A stretch of 64,000 nt of DNA from Lentinus brumalis (taxonomy: Eukaryota; Basidiomycota; Agaricomycetes; Polyporales; Polyporaceae): the NCBI GenBank assembly GCA_001792895.1, contig MARA01000031.1, positions 248,001 through 312,000 of the forward strand, written 5' to 3'. How positions within the stretch are numbered: position 1 is the stretch's first letter; every line of letters starts with the position of its first letter. The position numbers and the translations under genes were made by a program. Shown here piece after piece: positions 1-14,660 of this stretch. Under the pieces are notes generated by a model that was not told the DNA's origin, ran no database searches, and was given only the letters and a program-made list of their open reading frames with translations.

Positions 1-352
1 GGCCGCCCGGTGGACTAGCGCTAGGTTGTCGCTGAAGGAGGGCCCCGGACATGCTGAGTGGAGCTCCTCGAGCAGAGACATCTTCATCCTCAGCAGCTGC
101 GGGAGGAATGATATCCATCTGTAATCGGCCGGCAGCTGCATATCGACCACGCTGATGCTACAAATTATGCGGATATGTGGAGGCAAGAGGGCGAGCGGGT
201 GAGCGAGATCTAGATTTGCACTCCAAAAGTGAAGATCGAGGGGTGCGCCGTGGGACAAAATGATGCAGTGAGAGAGTCATTCCAGAGGGGAGGCGACTCG
301 TGTTTGCTGTCGGATGCGCAACTTGACTGCAACGGCGACAGACTTGCACCGG
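1..352 (-). pseudogene. F-box/LRR-like gene relic, cut by the window edge
   Basis: Read on the minus strand, this stretch aligns by eye with the F-box gene at 28045-29763. It shares the segment encoding VCRR.SQVAH, a near-identical 20-base stretch around GGAATG(A/G)CTCTCTCACTGCAT, and further down the segment for LLR(M/K)KM followed by a leucine-rich SLLEEL. Between these blocks the reading frame is lost through indels, and no start codon or complete F-box is left. It is therefore a decayed paralogue rather than a gene. The remainder would lie left of the window. Confidence 0.55.
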
Positions 353-3680
<3,328 letters not shown>

Positions 3681-4540
3681 TCCGGACTTCCTCTCGGACA
3701 AGGCGTGCTTGGGTCGCGCCCGCCCCTCGTTCGCGCTATCTGACTTTCTCCGCGTACTTACTCGCTCTGCTCTCCCTTCCCCACTCCTCGCTACGCTCTT
3801 GGTTCAGATGACGGACCTCTGCTATGCTTGCGACCCTCACGCGGTATGTACTCTACGTCATGTATGCCACACTGTATCTTCACGGACACTCTCGCATAAG
3901 TACTTGTACACATCATATACCCGCAGTACTCTCTCGTCGTTCCTAGTATTCATGGACACTGACTAATGACCAGGTTTGTAGCATCCCGTGATGTACAAGT
4001 ATCTTACCTGTAATAACCACTATCGTGTATGATAAACGAACCACCAGTGTCGATGTTGATACTCCACTTGCCCGCGTGGCGAGCGAGAAGACGGTCAGTC
4101 TCAGAGTCATTCTCTCCCTTCGTCGTCGACACTGCCCACGCAAAATGGACATTCTGATGACGTCGGGGAGATAAGAGAATTGCCGGATACCATGATCTCA
4201 GTGGCGCGTCTCGTACCAACCCACTGTCTTCCTCTCTTGCTCCTCCTACTACTGTCTAGTCCCAACTTTTCCTACTCCTCCTGCTCCTCCTGCCTCACTC
4301 ACATACCGTACACCATTCTGAGTGCTGTCTTACCCGTCCACTCTGACGCTCAAATTGTTGACAACATAAACGGTCCATTGGTGAAGATGGCCACGAGCTA
4401 TCGGTTGAGATATTGTCATACATCGCGCATTGCTACAACTCTCTCTATGATGTTTCATTACTATGTCTCGTCAACATGATACCGTACGGTGCCAACTTGA
4501 CTGCGAGATAGCCTAATGTCCCACTCTCAACGGCGTATTA
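3681..4540. other. Intergenic, nothing recognised
   Basis: This is the 3' region between the GMC gene and module A. Short open frames (for example 4180-4479) are hydrophobic by composition, begin in poor context and show no domain. Confidence 0.5.
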
Positions 4541-5054
4541 TTAGATCCAAGAGTAAGTGATTGTAGACGTAGTGGTGCTCGTGGGAGCCGGCGCGGGTGT
4601 CACAGTGGTAGTGATAGACCCTGTCTTTGCCGTAGCCCGAGCAGTGGATGTAGTCGTCGTCGTGGGGGTCACCGTGACGCGTTTCGTGCTAGTGGATTGC
4701 GCCGAATCCGTGACTGTTGTGGTCATGGTGCGCGTGGCCGTCGACGTCGCCGTGGCCGTCATCGAAGAGGTGATAGTCTGGGTGACGGTGACGGTGCTCG
4801 CGGGAGCCTGACGCTTGCCAACACGGCCGACGCTGGGCGTAGCGGATATCGTCGATGTGATGGTAGAGTACGCGAGTTGAGTAACTGTACGCGTGTCCGT
4901 GACCTCGCATGCTGCAGTCGTGCGAGCGTCATGACGGACAGCTGTTGAATAAATCAACATCATAATAATGCGAACAACCAAACAATGTCTCACCAGTGGC
5001 ACTTGCGCCGGCGGCCAAAGCAAACACGGTGACGAGGATGGTCGTGAACTTCAT
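4541..5054 (-). CDS. Type I secreted Thr-rich protein, module A
   Basis: Two exons (5054-4994 and 4941-4541) with a 52-nt phase-1 intron encode 153 residues. The start MKFTTILVTVFALAAGASA is a signal peptide. A short pro-region with one Cys (AACEV) is followed by GKR-QAP, a dibasic site of the kind kexin cuts. The rest is almost entirely Thr, Val, Ser and Ala with alternating T-V steps, plus a second KR (TKRVTV). No known domain is recognised. Inferred: it is secreted, cleaved after KR so that a Gln (possibly pyroglutamate) is exposed, and heavily O-mannosylated. A TATATATA at 5138-5145 lies 84 bp upstream. It diverges from the type II gene at 5942. Close copies are at 27045 (same type, module C) and 22631 (module B). 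Confidence 0.8.
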
Positions 5055-5941
5055 GATGCTTAAGAGATGTTATGTTGAGTGTGACTTGTGAAATCGTGGG
5101 GTGTGGGTGGATGAGGGTGTCTATTCAGACAGCGACCTATATATACACCCTTAGCATCCTTCTGGGAGTGCGTACTTCTTTCGACGAGGACAACACCTAC
5201 CTGGTCGCTCTCGATCCACTGCAATGGCAGGATAGTTCCGCACGCCGGAGCAGTGAAAGTGAGTGGAGCATTTGGCGCAGCCCGCTCCTCCGCAATGGTT
5301 CCGCGATGGGACCGGTATCCTCGGTGATCGCTCGGAGTTCGATATGGCCATCCGAAGACGTCGGCCCGATACCATCGCAGCGCCTCGGCGAACTGACGGA
5401 GGTTGAAGTTGGCTACGAGGTCCGTCATCCAACTCGGGAAGGGCACCCGCCTTGTCATAAGTACCCTTGATGACCTGAATGTTCAACAGTCAGATTTTCC
5501 TATCAGGGACATAGGACATTACGTTTCGGACCACAGCTTGGACTCAACTTCAACACGGTCTCTCGAATTGAATTGAATGCTCAGGACCAGCACAGCGCCA
5601 CTCTCGATGTTCCCGGATTGTGATCTGGCCCAAGAGAAGTCAACGGAAGCGAATACACTCCTGTGGTGCGGCTGTTAGCTGCTTTGCGGCCGGCAGGCCA
5701 GGAGTCCCGCGTGCTCGACGTCAGCGGCTCAGAGCGGGGGCGATCACTTAGCAGTTCGTATCCGCCTCTTCGTCGTGTGGACGAGGTCAAATTTGCGAAG
5801 TCCAGCATCTGTGTGCGGAGTCCGGTCAGCTCAAAGGAGGGGTTCAGTCATATATAAGCACTTACCGACGCCCTGCTTCTCGCAACAATCCATCCAGCAA
5901 GCAGCACTCCCTAAGTCATCACCAACCCACATTTCAGCATC
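5055..5941. promoter_or_regulatory. Bidirectional promoter of module A
   Basis: This 887-bp region separates two divergent start codons. TATATATA (5138-5145) serves the minus-strand type I gene and TATATAA (5851-5857) serves the plus-strand type II gene. Just upstream of the second TATA is a block, on the minus strand GAGCTGACC followed by CTCCGCAC, that recurs at the same position in modules B and C. The whole region is almost identical to 26156-27044 in inverted orientation. Long open frames inside it (for example 5060-5458) are a by-product of that duplication and have no start context or domain. Confidence 0.7.
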
Positions 5942-6491
5942 ATGTACGCCAAGTTTTCTTCTGTCTTCGCCGTCGTTCTCGCGGCATGCGGGGCAGCGCA
6001 GGGTATTGGTGAGTGCAAACGACACGCATTTTGCGATCATATGCTGACGTTCTTTAGCTTCCCCTGCGACACGCTCTACCGCGTCAACTCGTTGCGCCAC
6101 GACTGTCGTTCTCGCTACTGCCACGAGCACTCACTACGTGACGCAGTACGCGACCGCCACCGCTGATCCTGTTGTCACCAAGAGGGCTCGTGGCGACAAT
6201 CACCCGCACGCCCTCGTCGCTCGCCAGGCCTCGCCCGTGACGTCGACCGTGACATTCACTTCGACGAAGACCATTGCGACGTCGACAAGTACAGTGACGA
6301 CCACACTCATGAATACGTCAACGGCGCGTGCGTCGGGTGCAGTCACCGTAACCAGCACTGTCACAGGTCAGCCCGCTGGCCGTACTGAGACGGTCACTAG
6401 CATGATCACTAGTATGGTGACGAGCACGGCGCCCACTCCCACCCCGACAACTACTGTGTACACTTACACCATTGTTCCCTACGGGCCTTGA
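5942..6491 (+). CDS. Type II secreted Thr-rich protein, module A
   Basis: Two exons (5942-6008, 6058-6491; 49-nt phase-1 intron) encode 166 residues. The N-terminus MYAKFSSVFAVVLAACGAAQ is a signal peptide. The middle holds one Cys and THYVTQYATATA. The dibasic TKRARG is followed about 16 residues later by ARQ, and then a long Thr/Ser/Val-rich tail with TVTST-type repeats ends in TYTIVPYGP. No known domain is recognised. The architecture parallels type I (signal, intron at the same phase, dibasic site, TV tail), so both types may share an ancestor although they align poorly outside the tail. The copy at 25606-26155 differs by only about six residues. TATA box at 5851. Confidence 0.8.
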
Positions 6492-6516
6492 GTATTAGCA
6501 GTGGAATAGATGTAGT

Positions 6517-9500
6517 AGAGATACTCATCGCTCTGGAGACAAATTCGCTTTGATGCTTTATGCTTTGATGGAGGAAAGGGCGCACAAGGCAACGCGCAAT
6601 CTGCCGAAAAGCACATTAGAAATTTGCTATGGCATCAGTAACGGAAAGCAACTTTGACGTGATCAGGCAGACAAATTATTTTCGTTGAAAACTGTTATAC
6701 ATGCCAAAACACAATGTGACACTGCATTCGCACCGCCGCCAACATCGGTGTTTGTTCTTGAATTCACGAAACTTTTATCACGTATAGTGCAAGCCAGCAC
6801 GAGCAGGCCATCTTCTGCCACAGCCGCAGACCGACCGCTTCGACAAGAGATAGCTTCAGCCAGTGGACGGTTTGGTGATGGTGACGCACATGAGCAGAGT
6901 GTTCATTGATAGACGCCCGGAGTGCGACCACGGATCTGGATGTGTCGTGGCGCGAGCCTTGTACTTCAGTTCCCTCGCGAACGTAGAGGATGCTTGATCC
7001 GGGAAGTTATACATGAGTCCCACTGGCATGGCGCTGTGATTCTGCTATACAAACTTCTTCCCAGTCCACCCTGATCTCCCGCTCCGCCGCTCCCGGCCAC
7101 TGCCCGCAGCACCCATAAACGTCACGATTGTGCAGCAGGAAATCGTCGTCCTCGCTGAATATTTCGGTGCGCCATCTTCACGCCGAGTCGAGTCATCGAG
7201 CGGCCATGTTGCCTCTTCGAGTCTCTACGGTGCCTCGCCGCCCATCTGGGAACTGGAGCATCCGAGGATGGGACAACTCACCATGTCAGTCTACATCAGT
7301 CTTCCGCCTTTCCTGGGTACCACAGAGGACATCTAGAATATCGATTAGACCATACGTTGTCGCCACAGCGTGACTAAGCCTGCTGAACAGACAACTCACC
7401 ACGATGCGGGCTCATTTCCGTTTCCGCCTGGTGCCTGAATATCATCGACGACATCTTGTACCAGCTTCGTCAGACCATGCGTCAGCAGAAGGAGACTGAA
7501 GATATCCTGACCAGCTACGCGATGTGTCCTCACCTTCCCGGCTTCCCTCGTCCTCTTGTTTTCTCACCTGTCCATTAGAGAATCCTTTGAAGTCTTCGCT
7601 CGGGGCCCGGAGGTCGCGCCGATGTCGCTTGTTGGCCCTCGGATCGCAGTCCGAGTCGGCGAAGGTTGATCGGGAGAGGACGCGATACACCGAGCCAGAC
7701 ACGGGATGGCGAGCGTGTCGGCAACGGGCATGTCGAGGTATGCAAGTAGGCGGTGATTCGACGCGACTCAGAGTCAATGTCGCCGGGTCGTGCTGCATGC
7801 TCGCGGCATAGATTTCTTCTCTTGTTCCTATTGTTCGTTTCGTTCGCCGCGTGCCAGTCCTAGTGTGTGCATGATTCCTCGGGCCTCGATAGGGTAGAAA
7901 CTCGACAGTGAGAAATCTGACTTGCATGTCCAAACGTGTGTCAGGCTCGGATAGAGCCGTCCGCGGGTATTGAAAAGTAGTATAGAGCTGGGGGAGGTCG
8001 TCCCGGAAGGGGAGCCCGATACAACTTTTGAGGGAGACATGTTGATCCTCAGCAGTTTCCGGGACGTTCCATGGCTCGCACCTTCATGCATCATGGCTCT
8101 GTTTGAGCACACAGGTCAGCATTGTCGGTTGACAAAACACAGAAGTATCTTCACCATGGGGTGCACCTTGCCTGCGGTTCGTCCCCGTCGTGTTACGACG
8201 GACTTGACGTGACTTGCGCGTAAAGATCAATATGTCAGCAACTAGCTCTGTGTCTTCTATGGTGCCTTGTCAATCCGTCTAAAGCAGAGAGGACCGAAGT
8301 GAGCGGACTCGCCCAGAAACCCTGCAGTCTGAGAATGGTGCTGCCCTTACCGGATCGGGAGCGTAAGTCCGCAACGTCATTCTGTCGATCGCACCGCAGG
8401 CCAAGGGCCACATATAAAGCCACAAGCCCATGACATGAAGCCGCCACCCCTCCTTTCGCCCGCACCATGACCGTCACTGCCTGCACGCTGGCTGCTTGTC
8501 ACCCAACACTCGTCGCACATTCTCAAACACTCTCGAACTTGGAGTAAAAGTCAGTGCATAACGCGGACCGAGCAGCAGTTACTCACATTCATATCGCGAT
8601 TTGAAGCTGCACGTGGTATACACCTGTCAGATGCTAGGGCGCATATAGTCCCTCTCGCCGCGTCTCTTATTAAAAGAGAGGGCCTCAGGATCAAGACCGC
8701 CTTGGTTGGGGATGAGCAAACATGTACGGTGAGTTGCTAGTAGCTTCGTGCATACGGGATTGGCCCAGGCTCTCAGGTTATCCGCGTTGGTCGATGAAGA
8801 GTCTTCAATCGCGTTGTTTTCTTCGTTTGGGACTCTGGCCTCACGGATCCGCATTGACATCAGCGGTTGGGATCGACCGATGATGTTAATTCGGAGAAGC
8901 GCATCCCTACCACGAGGATTGTCATGTCGTCAACGAAGCGATCCAGAGCGATGCATCACATACCAGGTAGACCACGGCCTTGGAGCATCCGATGTGCCTG
9001 TAGCCTGCCAGGGTGGGAGGCATTGGACACACCCACGGCCGCATACAGCGCTAGCGCGTCGCACTACTAATACTATGTGAAAAATGGACGTTATCGACAT
9101 GGCAACGGAGAGACGGAGAGGGAGACGAGGTCCGCAGCGCTCCCGCACATACTTACCTTGTTCATTTACCACCATCTGGACCTGCCTGTCACTGGTCTAA
9201 CCGTCGCTCCTTGTTCTTTAGCTGGAAGACTGAAGCCCACGCTCGTTCCCTCTCAGACCCACACGATCCCGCAGCGGCGAAGGCGTCGACTGCACGCCGT
9301 TTGACGTCGGAGGCGGCGGAGCGGAGGCATATACGCGTCTCCGGGACCGGCAAGGCACACGGAAGCAATCCCGGGCCGCGTCCGTCGGTTAGTGAAGGGC
9401 TGCCAAACGCGGTAAGTTGTTGATGTTGAAGACGCGCCTGCTCCTTCCAATTCCCTCGCGCGTCCTCCCACTGCTCGCCCAACACGAGGCTGCCCGTCAT

Positions 9501-9705
9501 AACTGTGACACGAGGCCCTCGCGTTCACGGCCCTCAGCAGCAGCAGCACCCAGGAGCCCGTGTCCTGCTCGCCGTGTTGTCCCCTCACGTTGCCATCCCC
9601 TACGCGCGAAACCGCATCTAATCTCTGCTACGGACTCTCGTCTCGTCTGGCTAATCTACTCAGTACTGACCCTTGGATGATCTCTTCCGCTCGTAATCCA
9701 CGCCT
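6517..9705. other. Long gene-poor stretch
   Basis: Apart from the F-box relic at 7850-8080 I see no supported gene in these 3.2 kb. Open frames on both strands (for example 7442-7933 minus and 8627-8860 minus) lack start context, introns and domains. The last 300 bp are pyrimidine-rich on the plus strand and probably belong to the promoter of the gene at 9706. Confidence 0.5.
7850..8080 (-). pseudogene. F-box/LRR-like gene relic
   Basis: On the minus strand a short block encodes LLRINM and, about 30 residues on, RLYPSLTHVW. The DNA around CTGCTGAGGAT.AACATGTCTC matches both the relic at 1-352 and, less closely, the F-box gene at 28045-29763. No F-box and no continuous frame remain. It probably descends from the same subfamily as those two copies. 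The assignment rests on short matches. Confidence 0.35.
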
Positions 9706-12700
9706 ATGTCACGACAACAGTACGATTCATCGGCATCCGACTTGCCATCGCCAAACTCCGGCTCGAGGCCAAGCTCGTCGGGTAACATCACAGACCAGTC
9801 AAGGGACGCCGCGCACGGACCAACCCCCATATCCGAAGGCCATTCGCCTTCTCCCCAGCCCCCTCAAGGCGTCTCTTCCAGTTCAGAAGGCTACCCGTCG
9901 TGGCTCCCCAAGCGTCCTGCCGGCCCTGTTCCTCGGTCCACCTTGCAGTCCTCCGTTGCTGGCATGTTCAGCGAACCGGGCCCCAGCAATGAGTTCGGCG
10001 TGATAGGACGAAAGCCGACCCCGCGATCGGTACGCATCGTCAGTCTTCAGAGTCAAGCGGAGAAGAGTACGCGTCGAGAGCCAACAGAACAGTCCCGCGC
10101 GTTCTCTGGTGCAGGGCATGCGCGGGGATGGTCGCGCGCGACCACTGCGCTCACGCCAACCCTGTTCTCGGCTTCTGCGGGTGGTGAGGGACAGCTACCG
10201 CGGCCACGATTCAGGGCTCCCGCCCTCCAAATGGACCTCCTCCTCGTCCCCTCCTGGAAGATGCGCTTGTGGTACTATCTCTTCCCTCTCTTCGTCTTCG
10301 CGCACATCCCTTTTCAGACCTTCTTCGATTTCAACGCTGCATTCATACTGATCTCGTAAGTCTGTCTATTCGCCATTCCTTGCCTAAAGTCTCATCGTCC
10401 ATTCAGGGTGGCGAAGTTCCCCAACCCCGAGGCCCCTGGAGTTCCTGGCTCCGGTCGCAACTGGGCCTTGGCCGCCGCGGCCTACATTGCATGTTGGTTC
10501 GCTTGGATTGCCGTGGTGTTCGTCTTGTACGAAATTGTCTATTCCTTCATTCGCCGATGGCGAGTCAGTAAGTGACATGTTCTGCGACGCGTTTTCACAC
10601 AAGTCTAACTTGGGCGCACCTTTCAGAGCGCCCCCTGGTGCTTCCCATCTACTTCTCTTCCGCCGCCTTCAATTTTGCCGCGATGTCTTCCTACGTGAAC
10701 TTTTGTTTCATGTACCATATCCGCTGGTCCGCCTTCGCCGGAGAGTACGGAAGTCTCTCAGATGGTCTCGCCGAGACGTTCTACTTCTATTCGCAGAATC
10801 TTCCAACGGTCGCGCTCTTGATGCCGCGTGCGGCATTGTGCTTGGCATTGCTCTTCTCCTTCTCCTCCCCCGAACCGGGCGCTGTCGCGCTCGCAGATGC
10901 TGGCATTAGTCGTAGAGACGGGACGTTCTTCCGCGCGTCTGACGGCACGTTGACGGACTACGCCCGAGGTGTGCTCATCGCCAACGCCGCTTGGACGGCA
11001 TGGCGCATACTGGTTCTCTTGATTAGCTGGTGCGTGCTCTCGTTCGCCTTCAGTTTGGTGACGGTTGCTCAAGGGAGGCATCATGCAGGGTCGGTCTCTG
11101 GATCTTCAGTGGACAAGGCTGCGCCGGTCTCTGTGGGCCACGGTACCGTTGGGAGGAGGAAGACGCGGAGAAAGCTGCAGCAGTCCTTAACGACAATGTC
11201 TCCGACTTTGACACTCTACCCTGGTCTTGGAAAGAGTGCACGATCTTACGCATCAAAGACGCATACGACTTCTGTCTTACGAACAAACCAACACGCGGAG
11301 AGTCTGCGCTTGGAAAGGAGAAGGCTCTCGAACAGAAGGAGCCATCGACTCCGTATGCGGAGCGCATCTTCGCGGCCGTAGGTCTGCAGTCGGGTCCGCA
11401 CCCTGCTCGTCGCCCTATCTTGTCGGAAGAGCTGTTCGAGAGTCCGAGGCACACCCCCGAACTGCATGAGGCCGCGGGCGTGAAGGCGAAATCCGCTCCT
11501 GAGCTCTCTGCCATCCTGCCGCCTACCCCTGCGGTGCAGCAGAGGGAGAAGCAGGGCGCAGATCCCTCAGGACCGTTGATGAAGTTGCCCTATCCCTTCA
11601 CAGGTTACGGCGCGCAGGTTTCCTCGGAGGATGTCATCCCCTTCCCTCCGTCTCCTGCGATCGAGGACAAGGAGGTGCCCATTGAAGGAGAGGATACTCA
11701 CCACACTGGCGAAGAGGAGGAAGAGGAGGAGGAGGAGGAGGAGGATGAGGAGGAAGGCGAAGAGGAAGAAGTTGAGAGTGAAGTACCATCGTCGGAAAGA
11801 CGCACCTCGGGATCGATGTCCAGCTTGGGCCGCCCAGTCGTGTCGCGGTACCCCTTCCAGTTCCGCCGACCTCGAGGAAGCATGTCGTCGGCGTCGCACG
11901 TGAGCCCGCAGACGCATTCGACGCCCTATTCGAACCAGTCCCGGTCCACACAGTCGCGCTCGACACGCCATTCCAGGTCGACGCAATCCACAGGCAATGT
12001 CGAATCGTCAGATTCGCACTCACCTCGATCGAACGTGAGCTCGAACGCCAGCCCGATGCATTCGAGCTTCAGCGGAAGCGTCATTCCCATGCCCCCGCGG
12101 CATCCCCAGGCTCAGCAGGTGCAGAGAAGAGCGAGAGCAGGAACGGTCCCGGTTGCGGGGCCTTCGTCCACAGGCTCACCCTCTCCAGTGGCCTTCCCGG
12201 GCAGCCGGCCACGCGCTCGGACACGCACAGAAAGCATGGCCCGGATCCTTCGATGAGCTACGCCCCCATTCCCATCAGCGCGTTCGAGTCCGACGGTGAA
12301 GACGACCACGCGTATGACGACCTCGACCAGTCTCTCATTGAGGTGCCAGAGGCCGAAGGTTCCATCGAGGAGGCCGAGCGCCAGGACAGCGTGGGCCTGT
12401 TGTCTGCCGCCCCTAGTCCGCGTGCCTCCCTCGCGAATCTCCGCCACCGCACGAGCAATCTTTCGCATCGACGCTCGAATGGATCCCGATCGCATTCAGG
12501 CGCGTCTCGCTCGACCTCGCGGTCTCGTACCAACTCTGGCACGTCGATCTCGGAAGTGGCGCGATCTCGCGCCCATTCGTTCATCCAGTCTATTGGCGCT
12601 GCCTCACGTTCGTCGATCGACCTCGTGCGTTCGCGGACGAACTCGCTTGTGCGCCTTGCGGACTCGCCATACGCGTCCACGTCGTCGGAGGCTGTCGTCA

Positions 12701-13146
12701 GCAGCCCGGAGAACCACACCTTCGGTCACCCGCTTCGTGAGCAGTGGCGTGTCGAGGAGGGCATGCACGAGATGTCCGACATTGCAGAGTCCGAGGTAAA
12801 CGTCCGCATCGACCAACCCGAGGAGGCGACGGCAAGCTCGCAGCAGGAGCTGCATTCGGCACGCTCGAACGTCTCGCGCTCGGCGGCGTCAGAGCACCAG
12901 TCCGAGTTCAGCATTCAGACGGAGCGTGGAGGACTAGCGATTTCCGGGCGGGATACGTTGGCAGTGCCGCCACTGCCAAGACGGATGCATCGTGACGAGA
13001 GCATGCCGGATGTCAGCACGGCGCCGCAGTCGTTCATCACTACACCGACATCGCGCGAGGACACCACGAGCAGCTCGGGACGGACGCAGCGGACGTGGGG
13101 CACGATGGAACACTACACGCAGGGCGCTGACTTTCATCCCATGTAG
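9706..13146 (+). CDS. Five-TM membrane protein with long acidic/Ser-rich tail (one apparent frameshift)
   Basis: Exons 9706-10355, 10407-10567, 10627-11029 and 11089-13146, all with clean GT..AG introns of 51-59 nt. The N-terminal 185 residues are disordered and Ser/Pro-rich. Five hydrophobic segments follow at about 189-217, 235-264, 276-300, 329-350 and 384-412. The remaining 680 residues are low-complexity, with a poly-Glu run (11709-11775) and many RS/SRS motifs. After TRTESMARILR the frame stops at 12254-12256, and the same kind of sequence resumes in the next frame from ATG 12253 (ATGA overlap) to the stop at 13146. A single missing base near 12200-12253 explains this best. An 86-nt intron at 12119-12204 would also fit but would remove coding-like sequence. 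About 1,090 residues if joined. I do not recognise the family; a membrane protein with a regulatory cytoplasmic tail is all the sequence supports. Confidence 0.75.
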
Positions 13147-13782
13147 GTTCGCGCTCGCCGTCGCTGCTGACCCTTAGGACGGAACATCGACATCACGGAA
13201 TTCTCGGACTCATGACATTAGCTTGCGCGAGTCGTCAAGCATGGAACTGCTCAGTCCGCATGCTGCTCTGCTGTACATAGCTAAGTATTCGCCTCGTAAA
13301 ACCTGGATCTGTTCACTGTGTTTATACTTACATCTATTTTCGCTTGCATATCTGCATAACTAGAGACACCCTTCAGCTTCATCGCTTGTTGCATACTACC
13401 ACGTCCCATCTTGCGCTGTCGCCCTCGTCTGTTGCTCGGTCTGCCCCTGCCCCACCCCCTCTACTAACCCCGTAACCCCTCCACCCTCCTCCCCGTCCAT
13501 ATGTTGTGTAAAACCATATTAGCTACCTACCTACCCCTTACGCCCATACGATACGTTACGCGACACCTCCATACCTTTCGTCCCTTCAGCTCCTCGGCGG
13601 TTCGCGGCTATTGTCATGTTTGTTGTGCATACTGACTAGTCCTCGCTCCGTACAACCATTATAATCACACATTGCTCGTCAGTCGTACGTACAGTAGATG
13701 TGCTGATCAGCTGAACAAGTGCTAAACGACTCTAGCAAGGGAGACATGAATATGAATCATCATGCATCACTTCTGAGTATTA
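13147..13782. other. 3' flank, nothing recognised
   Basis: AT-richer, C-rich spacer between the five-TM gene and the transposon. It carries pyrimidine tracts and no open frame of note. It probably holds the 3' UTR of the upstream gene. Confidence 0.5.
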
Positions 13783-14577
13783 CAGCTCTTTGCGAAATCA
13801 ATGACATCTCAACTCCGACTACGCGAGCACGCAAACCGACGCAATAAAATCAGAAAAATACAGAAAGACGACCGTTGGAACGAATGGCACCTTCCAGTGC
13901 CACACGGAATTAACACCTCTTGTATATCCCTAATGGCTCCCGGGAGCACGTTTGTTACTCACGAAGTTGACAGGAGTCCGTAGATGCCCCCGCTCGTGAG
14001 ATATCGCCGCCAGCTCACTCGAACTGTATTCTGTCTCGACAGGAGACACTGTCAGTTGAATCCTCCTCAGATTCTCTCAGATCTGCTTGAGTACGCTTCT
14101 TTATCCCTTATTGATACTCCTGGTGGACAGGAGGGTTCTCATAGTCTGGTTATGACCGGGAACCTGGCGTCGCTCGAGCGTCTAGTAGCACAATGTATAC
14201 GGTCCTATACGGTCAGAGAATCCGATGAACAACTGACTGATATTCTCAGGTATGGTCTCTGCAGCACATTCGGAGTGATACGGCACTTATTGATATACGT
14301 GTGAGGCCTCAGGCCGTGAAGATAGCGGGAGAGCCTGTCACGAGCTCTAGAGCAGTTGGTGACACGGGCCCCGTAACTCATCCTCTACTCATGCTATCAG
14401 TCCCATTCAAGTTCACAGACAACGCGCGAGCATATATGACGGGGCCTGCACCACTCATCATGCGGAACGACGATGTTCATGGGGACCTGTTGTATTTTCC
14501 GAATTTTACGATTTAATCGCGTCGTTTGCGTGCTCGCGTAGTCGGAGTTGAAATGTCATTGATTTCGCAAAGAGCTG
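13783..14577. mobile_element. Non-autonomous DNA transposon (MITE-like), TA target site
   Basis: The left end CAGCTCTTTGCGAAATCAAT (13783 onward) is repeated in inverted form at the right end (to 14577). The inverted match extends about 70 bp with one mismatch, one indel and a few changes at the inner edge. Both ends are flanked by TA (13781-13782 and 14578-14579), the target duplication of Tc1/mariner/pogo-type elements. The 795-bp element has no transposase; the small open frames inside (13801-13983, 13984-14304) have no domain. The well-preserved inverted repeats argue for a fairly recent insertion. Its right end is only 83 bp from the first ATG of the next gene. Confidence 0.85.
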
Positions 14578-14660
14578 TAGTGTCACTGTGGGGTAACTCG
14601 GGTAAGTAAATGTGACGCTAACATCAGCGCGTCATCACCGAATATGTAAGGCCAACTTGA

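Larger units (their letters stand above)
4541..6516 (+). repeat. Left arm of a large inverted repeat (module A)
   Basis: This arm contains both genes and the promoter of module A. It matches 25581-27562 in inverted orientation over nearly its full length. Similarity starts at the last codons of the type I gene and runs to about 25 bp after the type II stop, then ends abruptly on both sides. Confidence 0.85.

Noticed and set aside
4180..4479. 99-codon plus-strand frame with a hydrophobic start
   Set aside because: Composition reflects a pyrimidine-rich tract; no promoter, no domain, ends in low-complexity sequence.
5060..5458. 132-codon frames conserved between modules A and C (5060-5458 and 26640-27035)
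   Set aside because: They lie in the promoter region and are conserved only because the DNA itself was recently duplicated; they contain the TATA box of type I, are absent from module B and have no domain.
12119..12204. 86-nt intron joining the two frames of the five-TM gene
   Set aside because: It fits the frame, but it is longer than the other introns in this gene, and it would remove sequence (ending TRTESMAR) that looks coding; a missing base explains the data better.
13801..14516. Open frames inside the transposon
   Set aside because: Short, overlap the inverted repeats, and show no transposase motif; the element is non-autonomous.
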